Source: Agromyces sp. NDB4Y10 | Lineage (GTDB): Bacteria > Actinomycetota > Actinomycetes > Actinomycetales > Microbacteriaceae | Length of the DNA stretch: 64,000 bases | Assembly (NCBI RefSeq): GCF_001620055.1 | Contig: NZ_LQGY01000065.1 | Location: 49,344 to 113,343 of the forward strand | Direction of reading: 5' to 3' | Program-made: the position numbers and the translations under genes | In this document: positions 11,141 through 20,282 of the stretch, one piece after another | Layout of the letters: each line of letters opens with the position of its first letter | Numbering within the stretch: position 1 is the first letter of the stretch | The notes under the pieces: generated by a model | What the model saw: the letters and a program-made list of their open reading frames with translations, nothing else | Told to the model about the DNA's origin: nothing | Database searches by the model: none

Positions 11141-13337
11141 GACCGCCAGCGTCGCACCCCCGCCCGTCGACGACGGGCTGCTGCTCGCCGTCGCGGAGGG
11201 CCGCCACCACGACCCGCACTCGGTCCTCGGCGCACACGGCTTCGACGTCGCCGGGGAGGGCGGATCCCACACCGTCATCCGCGTGCGGCGGCCGCTCGCG
11301 GCATCCGTCGACGCCCTGCTCGACGACGGCGCCGTGGTGCCGCTCGCGCACGTCGCCCATGGCATCTGGGCCGGCGCAGGGGCGTTCGGCGCCATGGGCT
11401 ACCGCGTGCGCGCCAGATACGACGGCGGCGGCGAGTGGATCGCCGACGACCCGTACCGCTACGCGCCCACGATCGGCGAGCTCGACCTGCACCTCATCGC
11501 CGAGGGGCGCCACGAGGAGCTGTGGAAGGTGCTCGGCGCCCACCACCGCGTCTACGAGTCCCCCGTCGGCGCGCTCCGGGGCGTGTCGTTCACGGTCTGG
11601 GCGCCGCGCGCCTCGGCGGTCCGGGTGGTCGGCGACTTCAACGACTGGGACGGCACCGGCCACGCGATGCGCAACATGGGCGCCTCGGGCGTCTGGGAGC
11701 TCTTCGTGCCCGACGTCGAACCGGGGGCGACCTACAAGTTCGAGATCCTCACCCCGGCCGGACACTGGATCATGAAGGCCGACCCGATGGCCCGCCGTGC
11801 CGAGATCGCGCCCGCAACGGCGTCAGTGGTCGCGACGACGACCCACGAGTGGGCCGACGGCGAGTGGATGTCGCGGCGTGCGCACTCGAACCCGCACGAG
11901 CTGCCGATGAGCATCTACGAGCTCCACCTCGGCTCCTGGCGGCCGGGCAGGGGCTACCGCGACGTGGCCGACGAGCTCATCGAGTACCTGCAGTGGCTCG
12001 GCTACACGCACGTCGAGTTCATGCCCCTCGCCGAGCATCCGTTCGGCGGCTCGTGGGGCTACCAGGTCACGGGCTACTTCGCGATCACGTCGCGCTTCGG
12101 CAGCACCGACGACCTGAAGTACCTGATCGACCGCCTGCACCAGGCCGGCATCGGCGTCATCATGGACTGGGTTCCCGGGCACTTCCCGAAGGACGAGTGG
12201 GCGCTCGCCCGGTTCGACGGCGAGCCGCTTTACGAGCACCCCGACCCGCGCCGCGGCGAGCAGAAGGACTGGGGCACGCTCGTCTTCGACTACGGCAATC
12301 CGCGCGTGCGGAACTTCCTCGTCGCGAACGCGCTGTTCTGGCTCGAGGAGATGCACGTCGACGGCCTGCGCGTCGACGCGGTCGCCTCGATGCTCTACCT
12401 CGACTACTCGCGCGAGGAGGGCGAGTGGCTGCCGAACTGGTACGGCGGGCGCGAGCACCTCGAGGCGATCGGCTTCCTGCAGGAGGCCACGGCGACGGCG
12501 TACAAGCGCAACCCCGGCATCGTCATGATCGCCGAGGAGTCGACCTCCTGGCCGGGCGTCACGGCGACCACGTCGTCGGGCGGCCTCGGTTTCGGCTACA
12601 AGTGGAACATGGGGTGGATGCACGACACCCTGCAGTACATCCAGCGCGATCCGATGTACCGCGCGCACCACCACGGCGAGCTCACGTTCTCGTTCCTGTA
12701 CGCGTTCAGCGAGCACTTCATCCTGCCGATCAGTCACGACGAGGTCGTGCACGGCAAGGGGTCGCTCGTGCGGAAGATGCCCGGCGACCACTGGCAGCAG
12801 CTCGCGAACACGCGCGCCTACCTCGCCTACATGTGGGCGCATCCCGGCAAGCAGCTGCTGTTCATGGGCCAGGAGTTCGGGCAGCTCTCGGAGTGGAGCG
12901 AGGAGCGGGGCCTCGACTGGTGGATCCTCGACCAGCCGAGCCACCGCCAGCTCGCCGAGCTCGTCGGGCAGCTGAACCGGCGCTATCGCGAGACGCCGGC
13001 GCTCTGGCAGCTCGACGACGACTCGGCCGGGTTCGAGTGGGTCGAGGGCGGCGCGGCCGAGCTCAACGTCATCGCGTTCCTGCGGTACGACCGGGACCGC
13101 CGGCCGCTGCTCTGCGTGGTGAACTTCGCCGGACGCCCCCACGAGGGCGTGCGCCTCGGGCTGCCGTCCTCCGGTCGCTGGCGCGAGGTGCTCAACACGG
13201 ATGCCGCGGAGTACGGCGGCTCGGGCGTCGGCAACCTCGGCGGGGTCGATGCGACCGACGACCCGTGGGCCGGCCGGCCCGCGTCGGCGACGTTCACGCT
13301 GCCGCCGCTCGCGGCGGTGTGGTTCCAGCCGGAGTGA
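11133..13337 (+). CDS. glgB: 1,4-alpha-glucan branching enzyme GlgB
   Basis: A 734-residue GH13_9 branching enzyme that cuts alpha-1,4 chains and rejoins them as alpha-1,6 branches. It has two N-terminal carbohydrate-binding-like domains (about 1-110 and 120-220, the latter CBM48), then the barrel. Catalytic residues are D415 in [10 protein letters not shown]468 in IAEEST and D536 in [11 protein letters not shown]. The length matches the actinobacterial long form. The ATG overlaps the glgE stop by eight bases, so the two are translationally coupled. This glgE-glgB order is known from mycobacteria and streptomycetes. Confidence 0.97.
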   Translation: MPETASVAPPPVDDGLLLAVAEGRHHDPHSVLGAHGFDVAGEGGSHTVIRVRRPLAASVDALLDDGAVVPLAHVAHGIWAGAGAFGAMGYRVRARYDGGGEWIADDPYRYAPTIGELDLHLIAEGRHEELWKVLGAHHRVYESPVGALRGVSFTVWAPRASAVRVVGDFNDWDGTGHAMRNMGASGVWELFVPDVEPGATYKFEILTPAGHWIMKADPMARRAEIAPATASVVATTTHEWADGEWMSRRAHSNPHELPMSIYELHLGSWRPGRGYRDVADELIEYLQWLGYTHVEFMPLAEHPFGGSWGYQVTGYFAITSRFGSTDDLKYLIDRLHQAGIGVIMDWVPGHFPKDEWALARFDGEPLYEHPDPRRGEQKDWGTLVFDYGNPRVRNFLVANALFWLEEMHVDGLRVDAVASMLYLDYSREEGEWLPNWYGGREHLEAIGFLQEATATAYKRNPGIVMIAEESTSWPGVTATTSSGGLGFGYKWNMGWMHDTLQYIQRDPMYRAHHHGELTFSFLYAFSEHFILPISHDEVVHGKGSLVRKMPGDHWQQLANTRAYLAYMWAHPGKQLLFMGQEFGQLSEWSEERGLDWWILDQPSHRQLAELVGQLNRRYRETPALWQLDDDSAGFEWVEGGAAELNVIAFLRYDRDRRPLLCVVNFAGRPHEGVRLGLPSSGRWREVLNTDAAEYGGSGVGNLGGVDATDDPWAGRPASATFTLPPLAAVWFQPE

Positions 13338-13343
13338 CGTCGG

Positions 13344-13374
13344 GACCGCCGGTGGCCGCGTGGCGCCGGCGGTC
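13344..13374. terminator. GC-rich hairpin between convergent glgB and thioredoxin-fold gene
   Basis: Arms GACCGCCGG (13344-13352) and CCGGCGGTC (13366-13374) pair perfectly over nine bases around a 13-base loop, just after the glgB stop. There is no T tract. It could end transcription from both sides, but an intrinsic terminator without a U run is uncertain. Confidence 0.45.
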
Positions 13375-13424
13375 GCGTCGCCCGGCGGAGCCGGCCGCGT
13401 ACCGGTAGCGGCGTACCGGGACCG

Positions 13425-14387
13425 CTAGTACAGCAGCATCGCCAGGCGGCGACGGGCCGCGCCCACGCGCGGGTCCTCGACGCCGACCACCTGGAACAGC
13501 TCGAGCAGCCGCTCGCGCACCGCGTCCTTGCCCGCCGCGTCGAGCGTCGGGAACAGGTCCAGCAGTCGCGCGAACGCATCGTCGACGTGTCCGCCGGACA
13601 GGTCGAGGTCGGCCACGTCGAGCTGGGCCTCGAGGTCGCCGGGGGTGGCGGCCGCACGGTTGCGGATCTCGTCGAGCGTCTTGCCCTGAAGACGGCGGAG
13701 GAGCTTGGCCTGCGCGAGTCCCGCGACCGCGAGCTCGTCGCGCGGGTCCTGGGCGATGGCGGTCGTGTAGGCGGCGACCGCGGCGTCGTAATCGCCGCGC
13801 GAGATCGCCTCGAAGGCCTCCTGGTGCAGCGGCGGCAGCGGCGGCTCGACGGGCTCCTCGCTCGTGGCCTCCTCGTCTTCACCGTCGCCCATCGGCACCC
13901 GCCCGGTCACGCCGTGCTGCGCGCCGAGCTCCAGGAGCTGGTCGAACACGTCGTCGATGACCTCGTCGGGCTGGACCCCCTGGAAGAGCGGCACGGGCTG
14001 GCCGCCCACGAGCGCGACGACCGTCGGGACGGCCTGGGCCTGCAGGGCCTGAACGAGCTGGGGGCTGCGATCGGCGTCGGCCGCCGCGAGGACGAGGCGA
14101 CCGCCACGGGCCGTCACGAGCCGCTCGAGCGACGGCACGAGCTGCGTCGACTGCTCGCTCCACGACGCCCACAGCACGACGACGACCGGCACGCTGCGGG
14201 AGAGCTCGAGCACCTGGCCGAACGACTGGTCGTCGGTCGCGACGACCACGCGATCGCCGGACGGGGCCGGCGCGGAGGCTCCGCGCGCGGCATCCGTCGC
14301 CCGTCGCTCGTCGCGGTGCACGAGCGACGACAGGTCGACCGCACCACGCAGGTTCGCGGGCAGCTGCGGGGGGACGGCGTTCGTCAC
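13425..14387 (-). CDS. Thioredoxin-fold/TPR protein (CnoX/YbbN-like) lacking the CXXC pair
   Basis: A 320-residue protein. Residues 45-150 have a thioredoxin fold (VVVVLWASWSEQS at 68-80, then VPTVVALVGGQPV with the cis-proline). The usual CXXC is replaced by SWSE, so it cannot do disulfide exchange at that site. TPR-like helices follow at about 190-320. This architecture matches CnoX/YbbN, a cytosolic co-chaperone that passes clients to GroEL and DnaK. An acidic linker lies near 160-180. The start is GTG 14387, overlapping the upstream stop as GTGA, so it is coupled to the 624-residue membrane protein gene. Confidence 0.82.
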   Translation of the reverse strand: MTNAVPPQLPANLRGAVDLSSLVHRDERRATDAARGASAPAPSGDRVVVATDDQSFGQVLELSRSVPVVVVLWASWSEQSTQLVPSLERLVTARGGRLVLAAADADRSPQLVQALQAQAVPTVVALVGGQPVPLFQGVQPDEVIDDVFDQLLELGAQHGVTGRVPMGDGEDEEATSEEPVEPPLPPLHQEAFEAISRGDYDAAVAAYTTAIAQDPRDELAVAGLAQAKLLRRLQGKTLDEIRNRAAATPGDLEAQLDVADLDLSGGHVDDAFARLLDLFPTLDAAGKDAVRERLLELFQVVGVEDPRVGAARRRLAMLLY

Positions 14388-16258
14388 GGGACCTCCGAGG
14401 CTCCGATCAGGCTCTCGGACCAGCCGAGCAGGCGGATCTGCTCATCCGATCCGATCGCGGGGACGTAGAACATCAACTGGATGCCGATCTCGCGCTGCAC
14501 GCCCTTGGCGCTCTTCTCGTCGAAGCCGGAGAGCGCCGCTCCCGGCGCACCGGCCTCGAAGCCGATCGTTCCGCCGTCGTTCGGCGTGACCTTCTCGGTC
14601 TGCGTGAGCGAGACGGTCACGAGGGCGCCCGAGTCGTTCGTCGCGAGCGCGACCGTCGGGCTGTCGCCGACCGCATTGCTGAACGCGATGTCCGCGGTCT
14701 CGGGGAGGTCCGCGGCGATCGCCTGCTGCCCCTCCGGGCCGAGCTGGGCCAGGATCGGATCGTTCGCCGTGTCGAAGAACTCGGCGAACTCGGACTCCGA
14801 GCCCTTCAGCAGCACGTCGGCGTAGGCCGTCGCGACCTGGCCCGTGGGCATCACCAGGCCCTTGAACTCGGGGTTGATCGGCGGGGCGCCGATCGAGGCC
14901 GGCGCGACCTCGGGCACGTCGGCGTCGGGGACGAGCGCCGTCGCGTAGAGGATCTTGTAGTTGTCGCGGGGCGTCTCCTGCTGGAGCACGAGCGCCGTGG
15001 GCGCGACCGTCTCATCGTCGCTGTTCTGCGCGATCGTGAGGACCGTGCGCGGCCATCCCGAGGCCTGCTGGGGCAGCGTCAGCGTGAGGGGCGCGGCCGG
15101 GATCGCGGGGAGCTTCGGGTGGTCGGCGTTCACGCCGCGGATCTTGTAGTTCGCCTGCCGGGCCTCGAGGGCCGGGCCCGTGAACCGCTCGGTGAGGCGC
15201 TCGGCGTCGCGCGACTCATCGACCTCCGTCGTGAAGACCGCCACCCGGCGCATGATGCGCTCCATCTGGGGCACGGTCACGGCGGGCGTCACCGCGGGCC
15301 GGTCGTCCGACGCCTCGCCGCCGTCGCCCTCGCCCGGGGTCGCCGGCGGGGTCGTCGCCGCGGTCGTCTCGGGTGCGGCCGAGAGGTCGGGCCAGTAGTC
15401 GGCCGAGCACGCGGAGAGGGCCAGTGCCGGCACGAGCAGTACGGGCAGCAGCGCGATGCGGCGGGCCTGTCCGAGCGAACGGTGGCCGCTCGAACCGGAC
15501 GGCAGGCCCCGGGACGCGCGAGAGGGACGCGGCGCCCGCATCAGCTTGCCCTTCGGCCCCTTCGGCAGGTTGCGGCGCGGCCCGCGCGACCGGCGGTGGC
15601 CGACGACGCCCCAGATGACGAGTCCGGCCCCCACGAGGAACAGGAACGCGCCACCGGCGATGAGCGGACCGGCCCACGGCGTGGCGTTGTCGAGCGGCCA
15701 GGTGACCGAGATGCGCCCGGGTGCCGGCTCGCCCTCGCTCGAGGCGAGCAGCACGGCGATGCCCTCGGGCACGTCGACCGTCGTCGTGACGGTGCGGTCG
15801 CCGGTGAACTCGTCCAGCCAGAGGTCGCTGCCCGCAGGAACGATCACCGGCTCGGCGTCCTCAGCCTCGGCCTCGGCCGTCGGCTCCACGGGCTCCTCGG
15901 CGGGCGGCGTCGCGTTCGTGTCGTCGACGGGCTCGGCGACGACGACCTCGCTGGTGAAGTCGCCCGCCTCGGCGTCGTACCCGACGCTGACGTAGGGCTC
16001 CTCGCCGATCCAGGAGACGACGTCGGCCGTGCGGCCGTACGAGAGGAAGACGGTGTCGCCGCCCGAGACCGTGATCGTCTGCTTGCCCTCGTGGGCGGCG
16101 AGCGCCTCGGGCTGCAGCACGATGTACTCCGCCTGGTTGTCGACGACGGTCCCGAGGGTCACCTTGTCCGGATCGAGGAAGACGGTCCGTTGGGCGATGC
16201 CGAAACCGACCATGACGGCGGCGGCGGCGAACGCCAGGATCGCGAGAACGAATCGCAC
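14384..16258 (-). CDS. Multi-pass membrane protein with two extracytoplasmic domains and an internal lipobox-like site
   Basis: A 624-residue protein whose function I do not recognise. The start is GTG 16258, preceded by GGAGGTAA. A first membrane segment at 3-20 is followed by an exported domain with an acidic Pro/Glu linker at 108-140. A second segment lies at 197-219, then a basic cytoplasmic loop rich in Arg and Lys (221-267). A third segment at 268-283 ends in LSAC at 281-284, exactly like a lipoprotein signal sequence, followed by a second exported domain of about 340 residues. It looks like a membrane protein fused to a lipoprotein. Internal cleavage at C284 is possible but unproven. 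Confidence 0.75.
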   Translation of the reverse strand: MRFVLAILAFAAAAVMVGFGIAQRTVFLDPDKVTLGTVVDNQAEYIVLQPEALAAHEGKQTITVSGGDTVFLSYGRTADVVSWIGEEPYVSVGYDAEAGDFTSEVVVAEPVDDTNATPPAEEPVEPTAEAEAEDAEPVIVPAGSDLWLDEFTGDRTVTTTVDVPEGIAVLLASSEGEPAPGRISVTWPLDNATPWAGPLIAGGAFLFLVGAGLVIWGVVGHRRSRGPRRNLPKGPKGKLMRAPRPSRASRGLPSGSSGHRSLGQARRIALLPVLLVPALALSACSADYWPDLSAAPETTAATTPPATPGEGDGGEASDDRPAVTPAVTVPQMERIMRRVAVFTTEVDESRDAERLTERFTGPALEARQANYKIRGVNADHPKLPAIPAAPLTLTLPQQASGWPRTVLTIAQNSDDETVAPTALVLQQETPRDNYKILYATALVPDADVPEVAPASIGAPPINPEFKGLVMPTGQVATAYADVLLKGSESEFAEFFDTANDPILAQLGPEGQQAIAADLPETADIAFSNAVGDSPTVALATNDSGALVTVSLTQTEKVTPNDGGTIGFEAGAPGAALSGFDEKSAKGVQREIGIQLMFYVPAIGSDEQIRLLGWSESLIGASEVP

Positions 16259-16459
16259 GCAGTTACCTCCAGGCCGCACTGAAGCGGCATCCGACAAAGA
16301 CACCCAAGCCTAGCGGCGCAGTCTGGGAGTCTCCTAACGGGAGTCTGGACGTCGCGAGGCGAAACCCCGCGCCACGGCGCACCCGCGCGCCGTATGATCG
16401 GAGGCGACCCGCGCCCCCACAATCCCCCACTACGCGGGACACGGACCCCGGAGGAAGAA
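16259..16459. promoter_or_regulatory. Divergent promoter region upstream of the DivIVA-like gene
   Basis: A 201-base region between divergent genes. TATGAT at 16393-16398 is a plausible plus-strand -10 box, giving a leader of about 55 bases to the TTG start at 16460. No good -35 is visible. The direct repeat GGGAGTCT occurs twice near 16327-16345, and one copy of the recurrent GCGGCATCC word lies near 16284. Confidence 0.45.
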
Positions 16460-18070
16460 TTGGCCGTCGAAGAGACCGAGTTCACGCAGGTATTCCGCGG
16501 ATACGACAAGGATGAGGTCGACCGCAGCATCAACGCGCTCCGGCGCGAGATCATCGCGGCGAACAACGCGTCGGCCGACGTCCAGAAGGAGAACAAGCGC
16601 CTCAACGCGCGGATCGAGGAGCTGACCGCCGAGCTCGAGGAGGTCGGCAGCCCCACCTTCTCCGGGCTCGGAACCAAGCTCGAGAACACCCTCCGGGTCG
16701 CTGAGGAGCAGTCGACGCGCCTCATCGCGCAGGCCGACATCGACGCCGAGAAGCTCCGCCGCGCCGCGGAGGACGAGGCGCACCTCATGCGCTCCGACGC
16801 GCACGAACTCGCCGAGCGCACCCTCTCGGAGGCGCGCGCCCAGGCCAACCGCCTGCTCGAGAACGCCCGCGCCGAGGCCGACGACATGGTCGCCCGCGCG
16901 CAGGAGGCGAGCGAGCAGTTCCGCGACGACGCCAACCGCGACGCGGCCGCGATCCGCGGCGCTGCGAGCACCGAGGCCGCCGAGGCGCGCGCGATCGCCA
17001 AGCGCGAGGCCGCAGCGCTCGTCGCCGAGGCGGAGCGCAAGGCCGCCGAGATGCTCGTCGCCGCCAACACCGAGGCGAACGAGGCGCGCGCCGCGGCCGC
17101 CGGCCTCCAGGAGGAGACCGAGCAGACCCGCGCCGAGGTCGCCGTCGAGCTCGACCAGAAGCGGGCCGAGCTCGCCAAGGAGACCGAGCAGGCGCGCATC
17201 GACCTCGCCCGCGAGACCGAGCAGGCGCGGATCGACCTCGAGCGGGAGTCCGCCGAGGCGCGCGCCGCCGTCGAGGCCGAGGTCGAGGAGCGCCGCGCGA
17301 CGCTCGAGCACGAGCTCGAGCAGGCCCGCACCGACCTGGCGCGCGAGCTCGAGGCGGAGCGCGCCAAGCTCGCGCAGGAGCGCGAGCAGACCAAGGTCGA
17401 CCTCGAGCGCGAGTCCGAGACGGCGCAGCTCAAGCTGCAGCACGAACTCGACCGCATCCGCGCCAAGCACGCCGCCGAGCTCGAGCAGATGCGCGCCGAC
17501 CTCGCCCTCGAGCAGGAGCAGGCCCGCGCCGACTTCGAGGCGGAGGCCGAGCAGGCGCGCATCGACCTCGACAACCAGCTCACCTCCCTGCGCAAGAAGA
17601 CCACGCACGAGGTCAACCGGATGCGACGCGAGATCGAGCGCGCGCGCATGGACCTCGACTCGGAGCTCGCGACCAAGCGCGACGAGGCCGAGCAGGAGCT
17701 GCTCACCGCGCAGCAGGAGGCGTCGGAGCAGACCAAGAAGTTCCTCGACGACGCGAACACCGAGCTCGCCGAGGCGGTCGCCCGGACGAACGAGGCCCGG
17801 GCGGAGGCCGACCGGCTCGAGACCGAGGTGCGTGCCGAGATCGCCGCAGCCCGCGAGAAGGCCGACGAGGAGGCGCGCGAGCGCGTGGCCGCCGCGCACG
17901 CCCAGGCCCGCAAGCTCATCTCCGACGCCGAGGAGCGGACGCGCGCCCTCGTCTCCGACGCGGAGGACCGACTGGCCCAGATCAAGATCGAGCGCGACGC
18001 CGTCGCCGGCTACTTCGAGAGCCTCCGCGGCGTGCTGACGCAGGCCGAGCAGGTCGCGAACAAGAAGTAG
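16460..18070 (+). CDS. DivIVA-like polar coiled-coil protein
   Basis: A 536-residue protein that starts with the unusual codon TTG, chosen because GGAGGAAG lies just upstream and the DivIVA motif follows at once. Residues 7-30 (FTQVFRGYDKDEVDRSINAL) match the membrane-curvature-binding DivIVA N-terminus. Almost all of the rest is a charged Glu/Ala/Arg coiled coil with eleven-residue periodicity, such as ETEQARIDLAR repeats. This is larger than Wag31 (about 270 residues). The length resembles the extended actinobacterial DivIVA or Scy-type scaffolds that organise polar growth. The AI-2E transporter gene follows on the same strand. Confidence 0.85.
   Translation: MAVEETEFTQVFRGYDKDEVDRSINALRREIIAANNASADVQKENKRLNARIEELTAELEEVGSPTFSGLGTKLENTLRVAEEQSTRLIAQADIDAEKLRRAAEDEAHLMRSDAHELAERTLSEARAQANRLLENARAEADDMVARAQEASEQFRDDANRDAAAIRGAASTEAAEARAIAKREAAALVAEAERKAAEMLVAANTEANEARAAAAGLQEETEQTRAEVAVELDQKRAELAKETEQARIDLARETEQARIDLERESAEARAAVEAEVEERRATLEHELEQARTDLARELEAERAKLAQEREQTKVDLERESETAQLKLQHELDRIRAKHAAELEQMRADLALEQEQARADFEAEAEQARIDLDNQLTSLRKKTTHEVNRMRREIERARMDLDSELATKRDEAEQELLTAQQEASEQTKKFLDDANTELAEAVARTNEARAEADRLETEVRAEIAAAREKADEEARERVAAAHAQARKLISDAEERTRALVSDAEDRLAQIKIERDAVAGYFESLRGVLTQAEQVANKK
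17180..17245 (+). repeat. Tandem 33-bp repeat within the coiled-coil gene
   Basis: Two nearly identical 33-base units start at 17180 and 17213 and encode ETEQARIDLAR and ETEQARIDLER. The unit is one hendecad of the coiled coil. Related but more diverged units lie on both sides, which suggests growth by duplication. Confidence 0.8.
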
Positions 18071-18095
18071 CGCGGACGACGGACGGGGCGCGTCG

Positions 18096-19160
18096 GTGAG
18101 GATCCAGAACGCGTTCAGGCTGGCCCTCGTCGGCACCCTGGGTGTCGGCGCGGGCCTGCTGATCCTGTCGGCGGTCGCGAGCCTGTCGACGATCCTCACG
18201 TACGTGGGCGTCGCCCTCTTCCTCGCCCTCGGCCTCGAGCCCGCGATCAGCGGGCTCGAGCGCCGAGGGCTTCCCCGTTGGGCCGCGATCCTGCTGGTGG
18301 TCCTCGGCGTGGCCGCGCTCGTGGCGGCGCTGCTGCTGACGGTGATCCCGATCATCGTCGAGCAGGTCGGCGAGCTCATCGCGCTGATCCCCGTGATCAT
18401 CGCGCAACTGAACCGCGTCGACTGGATCGAGTGGCTGCAGGAGCAGTTCCCGCTCCTCAAGATCGACGAGATCAGCGAGCAGGCCGCCGCCGCGCTCACC
18501 GACTTCTTCACCAACCCCGACAAGCTCAGCGAACTGCTGGGTGGCGTATGGCAGGTGGCGCTCGCGATCGGCAGCGGCGTGTTCGCGGTGATCGTCGTCG
18601 CCGTGCTCACGGTGTACTTCACCGCGTCGCTCGATGCGATGAAGCGCGCCACCTACCAGTTGGTCCCGGCCAGCCGACGCGCGCGCTTCGCCGACCTCAC
18701 CGAGCAGATCACCCAGTCGGTCGGCCGCTACGTCATCGGACAGGTCTCGCTCGCCGCGGTCAACGGCGTGCTGAGCTTCGCCTTCCTCTCCATCATCCAG
18801 GCGCCCTTCCCGGCGGTCCTCGCCTTCGTCGCCTTCCTGTTCTCGCTGGTGCCGCTCGTCGGCACGCTCACGGGCTCGATCATCATCGTGCTGGCCTGCC
18901 TGATCCCGGGCGTCGGATCGCCGCTCACGGCGCTCGTCGCGGCGATCTACTACCTCGTCTACATGCAGATCGAGGCGTACGTGCTCGCGCCGCGCATCAT
19001 GAGCCGTGCGGTCCGCGTGCCGGGCGCCCTTGTGGTGGTCGCCGCTCTGGCGGGCGGGGCGCTGCTCGGCATCCTCGGCGCCCTCGTCGCGATCCCGACC
19101 GCGGCGGCCATCCTGCTCATCATCAAGCAGGTGGTGATCCCCCGCCAGAACGAGCGCTGA
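18096..19160 (+). CDS. AI-2E family (PerM-like) membrane transporter
   Basis: A 354-residue integral membrane protein starting at GTG 18096, with GACGGGG upstream. Hydrophobic segments lie near 9-35, 60-90, 145-175, 205-235, 240-270 and 300-345, separated by one long amphipathic stretch (90-140) typical of AI-2E/PerM exporters. The conserved region VGRYVIGQVSLAAVNGV is visible near residue 209. Members export small molecules or sodium ions, and the substrate here cannot be told. It lies 25 bases after the DivIVA-like gene on the same strand. Confidence 0.9.
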   Translation: MRIQNAFRLALVGTLGVGAGLLILSAVASLSTILTYVGVALFLALGLEPAISGLERRGLPRWAAILLVVLGVAALVAALLLTVIPIIVEQVGELIALIPVIIAQLNRVDWIEWLQEQFPLLKIDEISEQAAAALTDFFTNPDKLSELLGGVWQVALAIGSGVFAVIVVAVLTVYFTASLDAMKRATYQLVPASRRARFADLTEQITQSVGRYVIGQVSLAAVNGVLSFAFLSIIQAPFPAVLAFVAFLFSLVPLVGTLTGSIIIVLACLIPGVGSPLTALVAAIYYLVYMQIEAYVLAPRIMSRAVRVPGALVVVAALAGGALLGILGALVAIPTAAAILLIIKQVVIPRQNER

Positions 19161-19187
19161 CCGCGAGGGCGCGGCACGGCGCGCCGG

Positions 19188-19940
19188 TCAGCTCCGCGCG
19201 TCGGTGACGGATGCCGCGGGCCACTCGGTGGGCAACGGCAGCGCTGCGGGGTTCACCGCGCGGACGATCTCCTCGAGGACGCGACGCGTCTGCGACTCCC
19301 CCACCCACAGGTGCTTGCCGCCGGCGACGTCGATGCGCGTGAGGTGCGGGAGCTCGGCGAATCGCTCGGCGGCCTCGGCGGGCTTCAGGTAGTCGTCGTG
19401 CTCCGGGATCAACGCCACCAGCGGCACCCCCGAGTCCTTCCATCGCCCGAGCTCGGCGTCGCTCGTGCGGTGCAGCGGCGGCGACAGCAGGATGGCGCCG
19501 GCGATGCCGTGCTCGAGGCCGTACTTCAGCGCGAGCTCGGTGCCGAACGACCACCCAACGAGCCACGGTCGGGGCAGTCCACGCTCTTGGACGAACCGCA
19601 TCGCCGCAGCGACGTCGTCGCGTTCGGTGACGCCTTCGCCGAACTCGCCCTCGCTCGTCCCTCGCGGCGACGAGGTTCCGCGGGTGTTGAACCGCAGCAC
19701 CGCCAGGTCCGCGAGGGCGGGCAGCCGAGCTGCCGCCTTGCGCAGCACGTGCGAGTCCATGAAGCCGCCGGCGGTCGGGAGCGGGTGGAGGGTGACGAGC
19801 GTCGCGACCGGCTGCCGGTCGAGCGGCGTGGCCAGCTCCCCCACCAGCCGGAGCCCGTCGGGCGTGCGCAGCTCGATCTCCTCGCGGCGCGCCGGAAGTT
19901 CGACTCCGGCGCGGATCTCGGTCATGGACTGGTCGTTCAC
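19188..19940 (-). CDS. Alpha/beta-hydrolase of the dienelactone-hydrolase-like type
   Basis: A 250-residue hydrolase if it starts at GTG 19940, or 245 residues from ATG 19925. I prefer GTG because it overlaps the upstream stop (GTGA) and has GGAGG eleven bases ahead. The oxyanion region is LHPLPTAGG (51-59). The nucleophile is S131 in GWSFGTE, with D183 and H210 (GGKHLWVG) as likely partners. The pattern resembles a family of small cytosolic alpha/beta-hydrolases that includes E. coli YfhR and YtmA-like proteins. The substrate is unknown. Confidence 0.85.
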   Translation of the reverse strand: MNDQSMTEIRAGVELPARREEIELRTPDGLRLVGELATPLDRQPVATLVTLHPLPTAGGFMDSHVLRKAAARLPALADLAVLRFNTRGTSSPRGTSEGEFGEGVTERDDVAAAMRFVQERGLPRPWLVGWSFGTELALKYGLEHGIAGAILLSPPLHRTSDAELGRWKDSGVPLVALIPEHDDYLKPAEAAERFAELPHLTRIDVAGGKHLWVGESQTRRVLEEIVRAVNPAALPLPTEWPAASVTDARS

Positions 19941-20245
19941 TTCGGTCCGATCCTCCAGCAGTGGGTGTGCCAGTGCCGCCTCGAGGCGAGGTCGGCGGCG
20001 TCGCCGAGGACGCCGTCGGCGCGCCAGGCGACCAGGTGGGCGGTGCCCGGTTCGACGTCGAGGCCGCAGCCGGGGCAGACGTACGCCTTGACGGCCTGCG
20101 CCTCCGTCACGGGCTGCACGTTCCATTCCCGGCCCGAACGCACCTCCGTGCGCCGCCAGCCGGCCGTGAGCCGCTCGACGTCGAGTTCCGGGTGCGGCTC
20201 GCGCGCTCGCGCGGCACGGCCGCGGGAACGGTTCGATCGGGCCAT
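19937..20245 (-). CDS. Small predicted zinc-binding protein
   Basis: A 102-residue protein conserved, as far as I recall, among actinobacteria and sometimes labelled ATP/GTP-binding without support. The N-terminus is basic. CPGCG at 57-61 and the C-terminal HWHTHCW are likely zinc ligands (Cys, Cys, His, Cys). ATG 20245 lies six bases after a TAGACT box (20252-20257), so a leaderless mRNA is likely. The stop overlaps the hydrolase start. Function unknown. Confidence 0.82.
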   Translation of the reverse strand: MARSNRSRGRAARAREPHPELDVERLTAGWRRTEVRSGREWNVQPVTEAQAVKAYVCPGCGLDVEPGTAHLVAWRADGVLGDAADLASRRHWHTHCWRIGPK

Positions 20246-20251
20246 CGTCCA

Positions 20252-20257
20252 AGTCTA
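20252..20257 (-). promoter_or_regulatory. Putative -10 box of the small zinc-protein gene
   Basis: TAGACT on the minus strand, six bases before the ATG. The spacing leaves no room for a ribosome-binding site. Confidence 0.5.
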
Positions 20258-20282
20258 TGGTCGCCCCGGCGGTGCGCCCGGG

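Noticed and set aside
16327..16345. Repeated GGGAGTCT as an operator or hairpin
   Set aside because: The two copies are a short direct repeat, the inverted match is only four bases, and nothing ties it to a known regulator.
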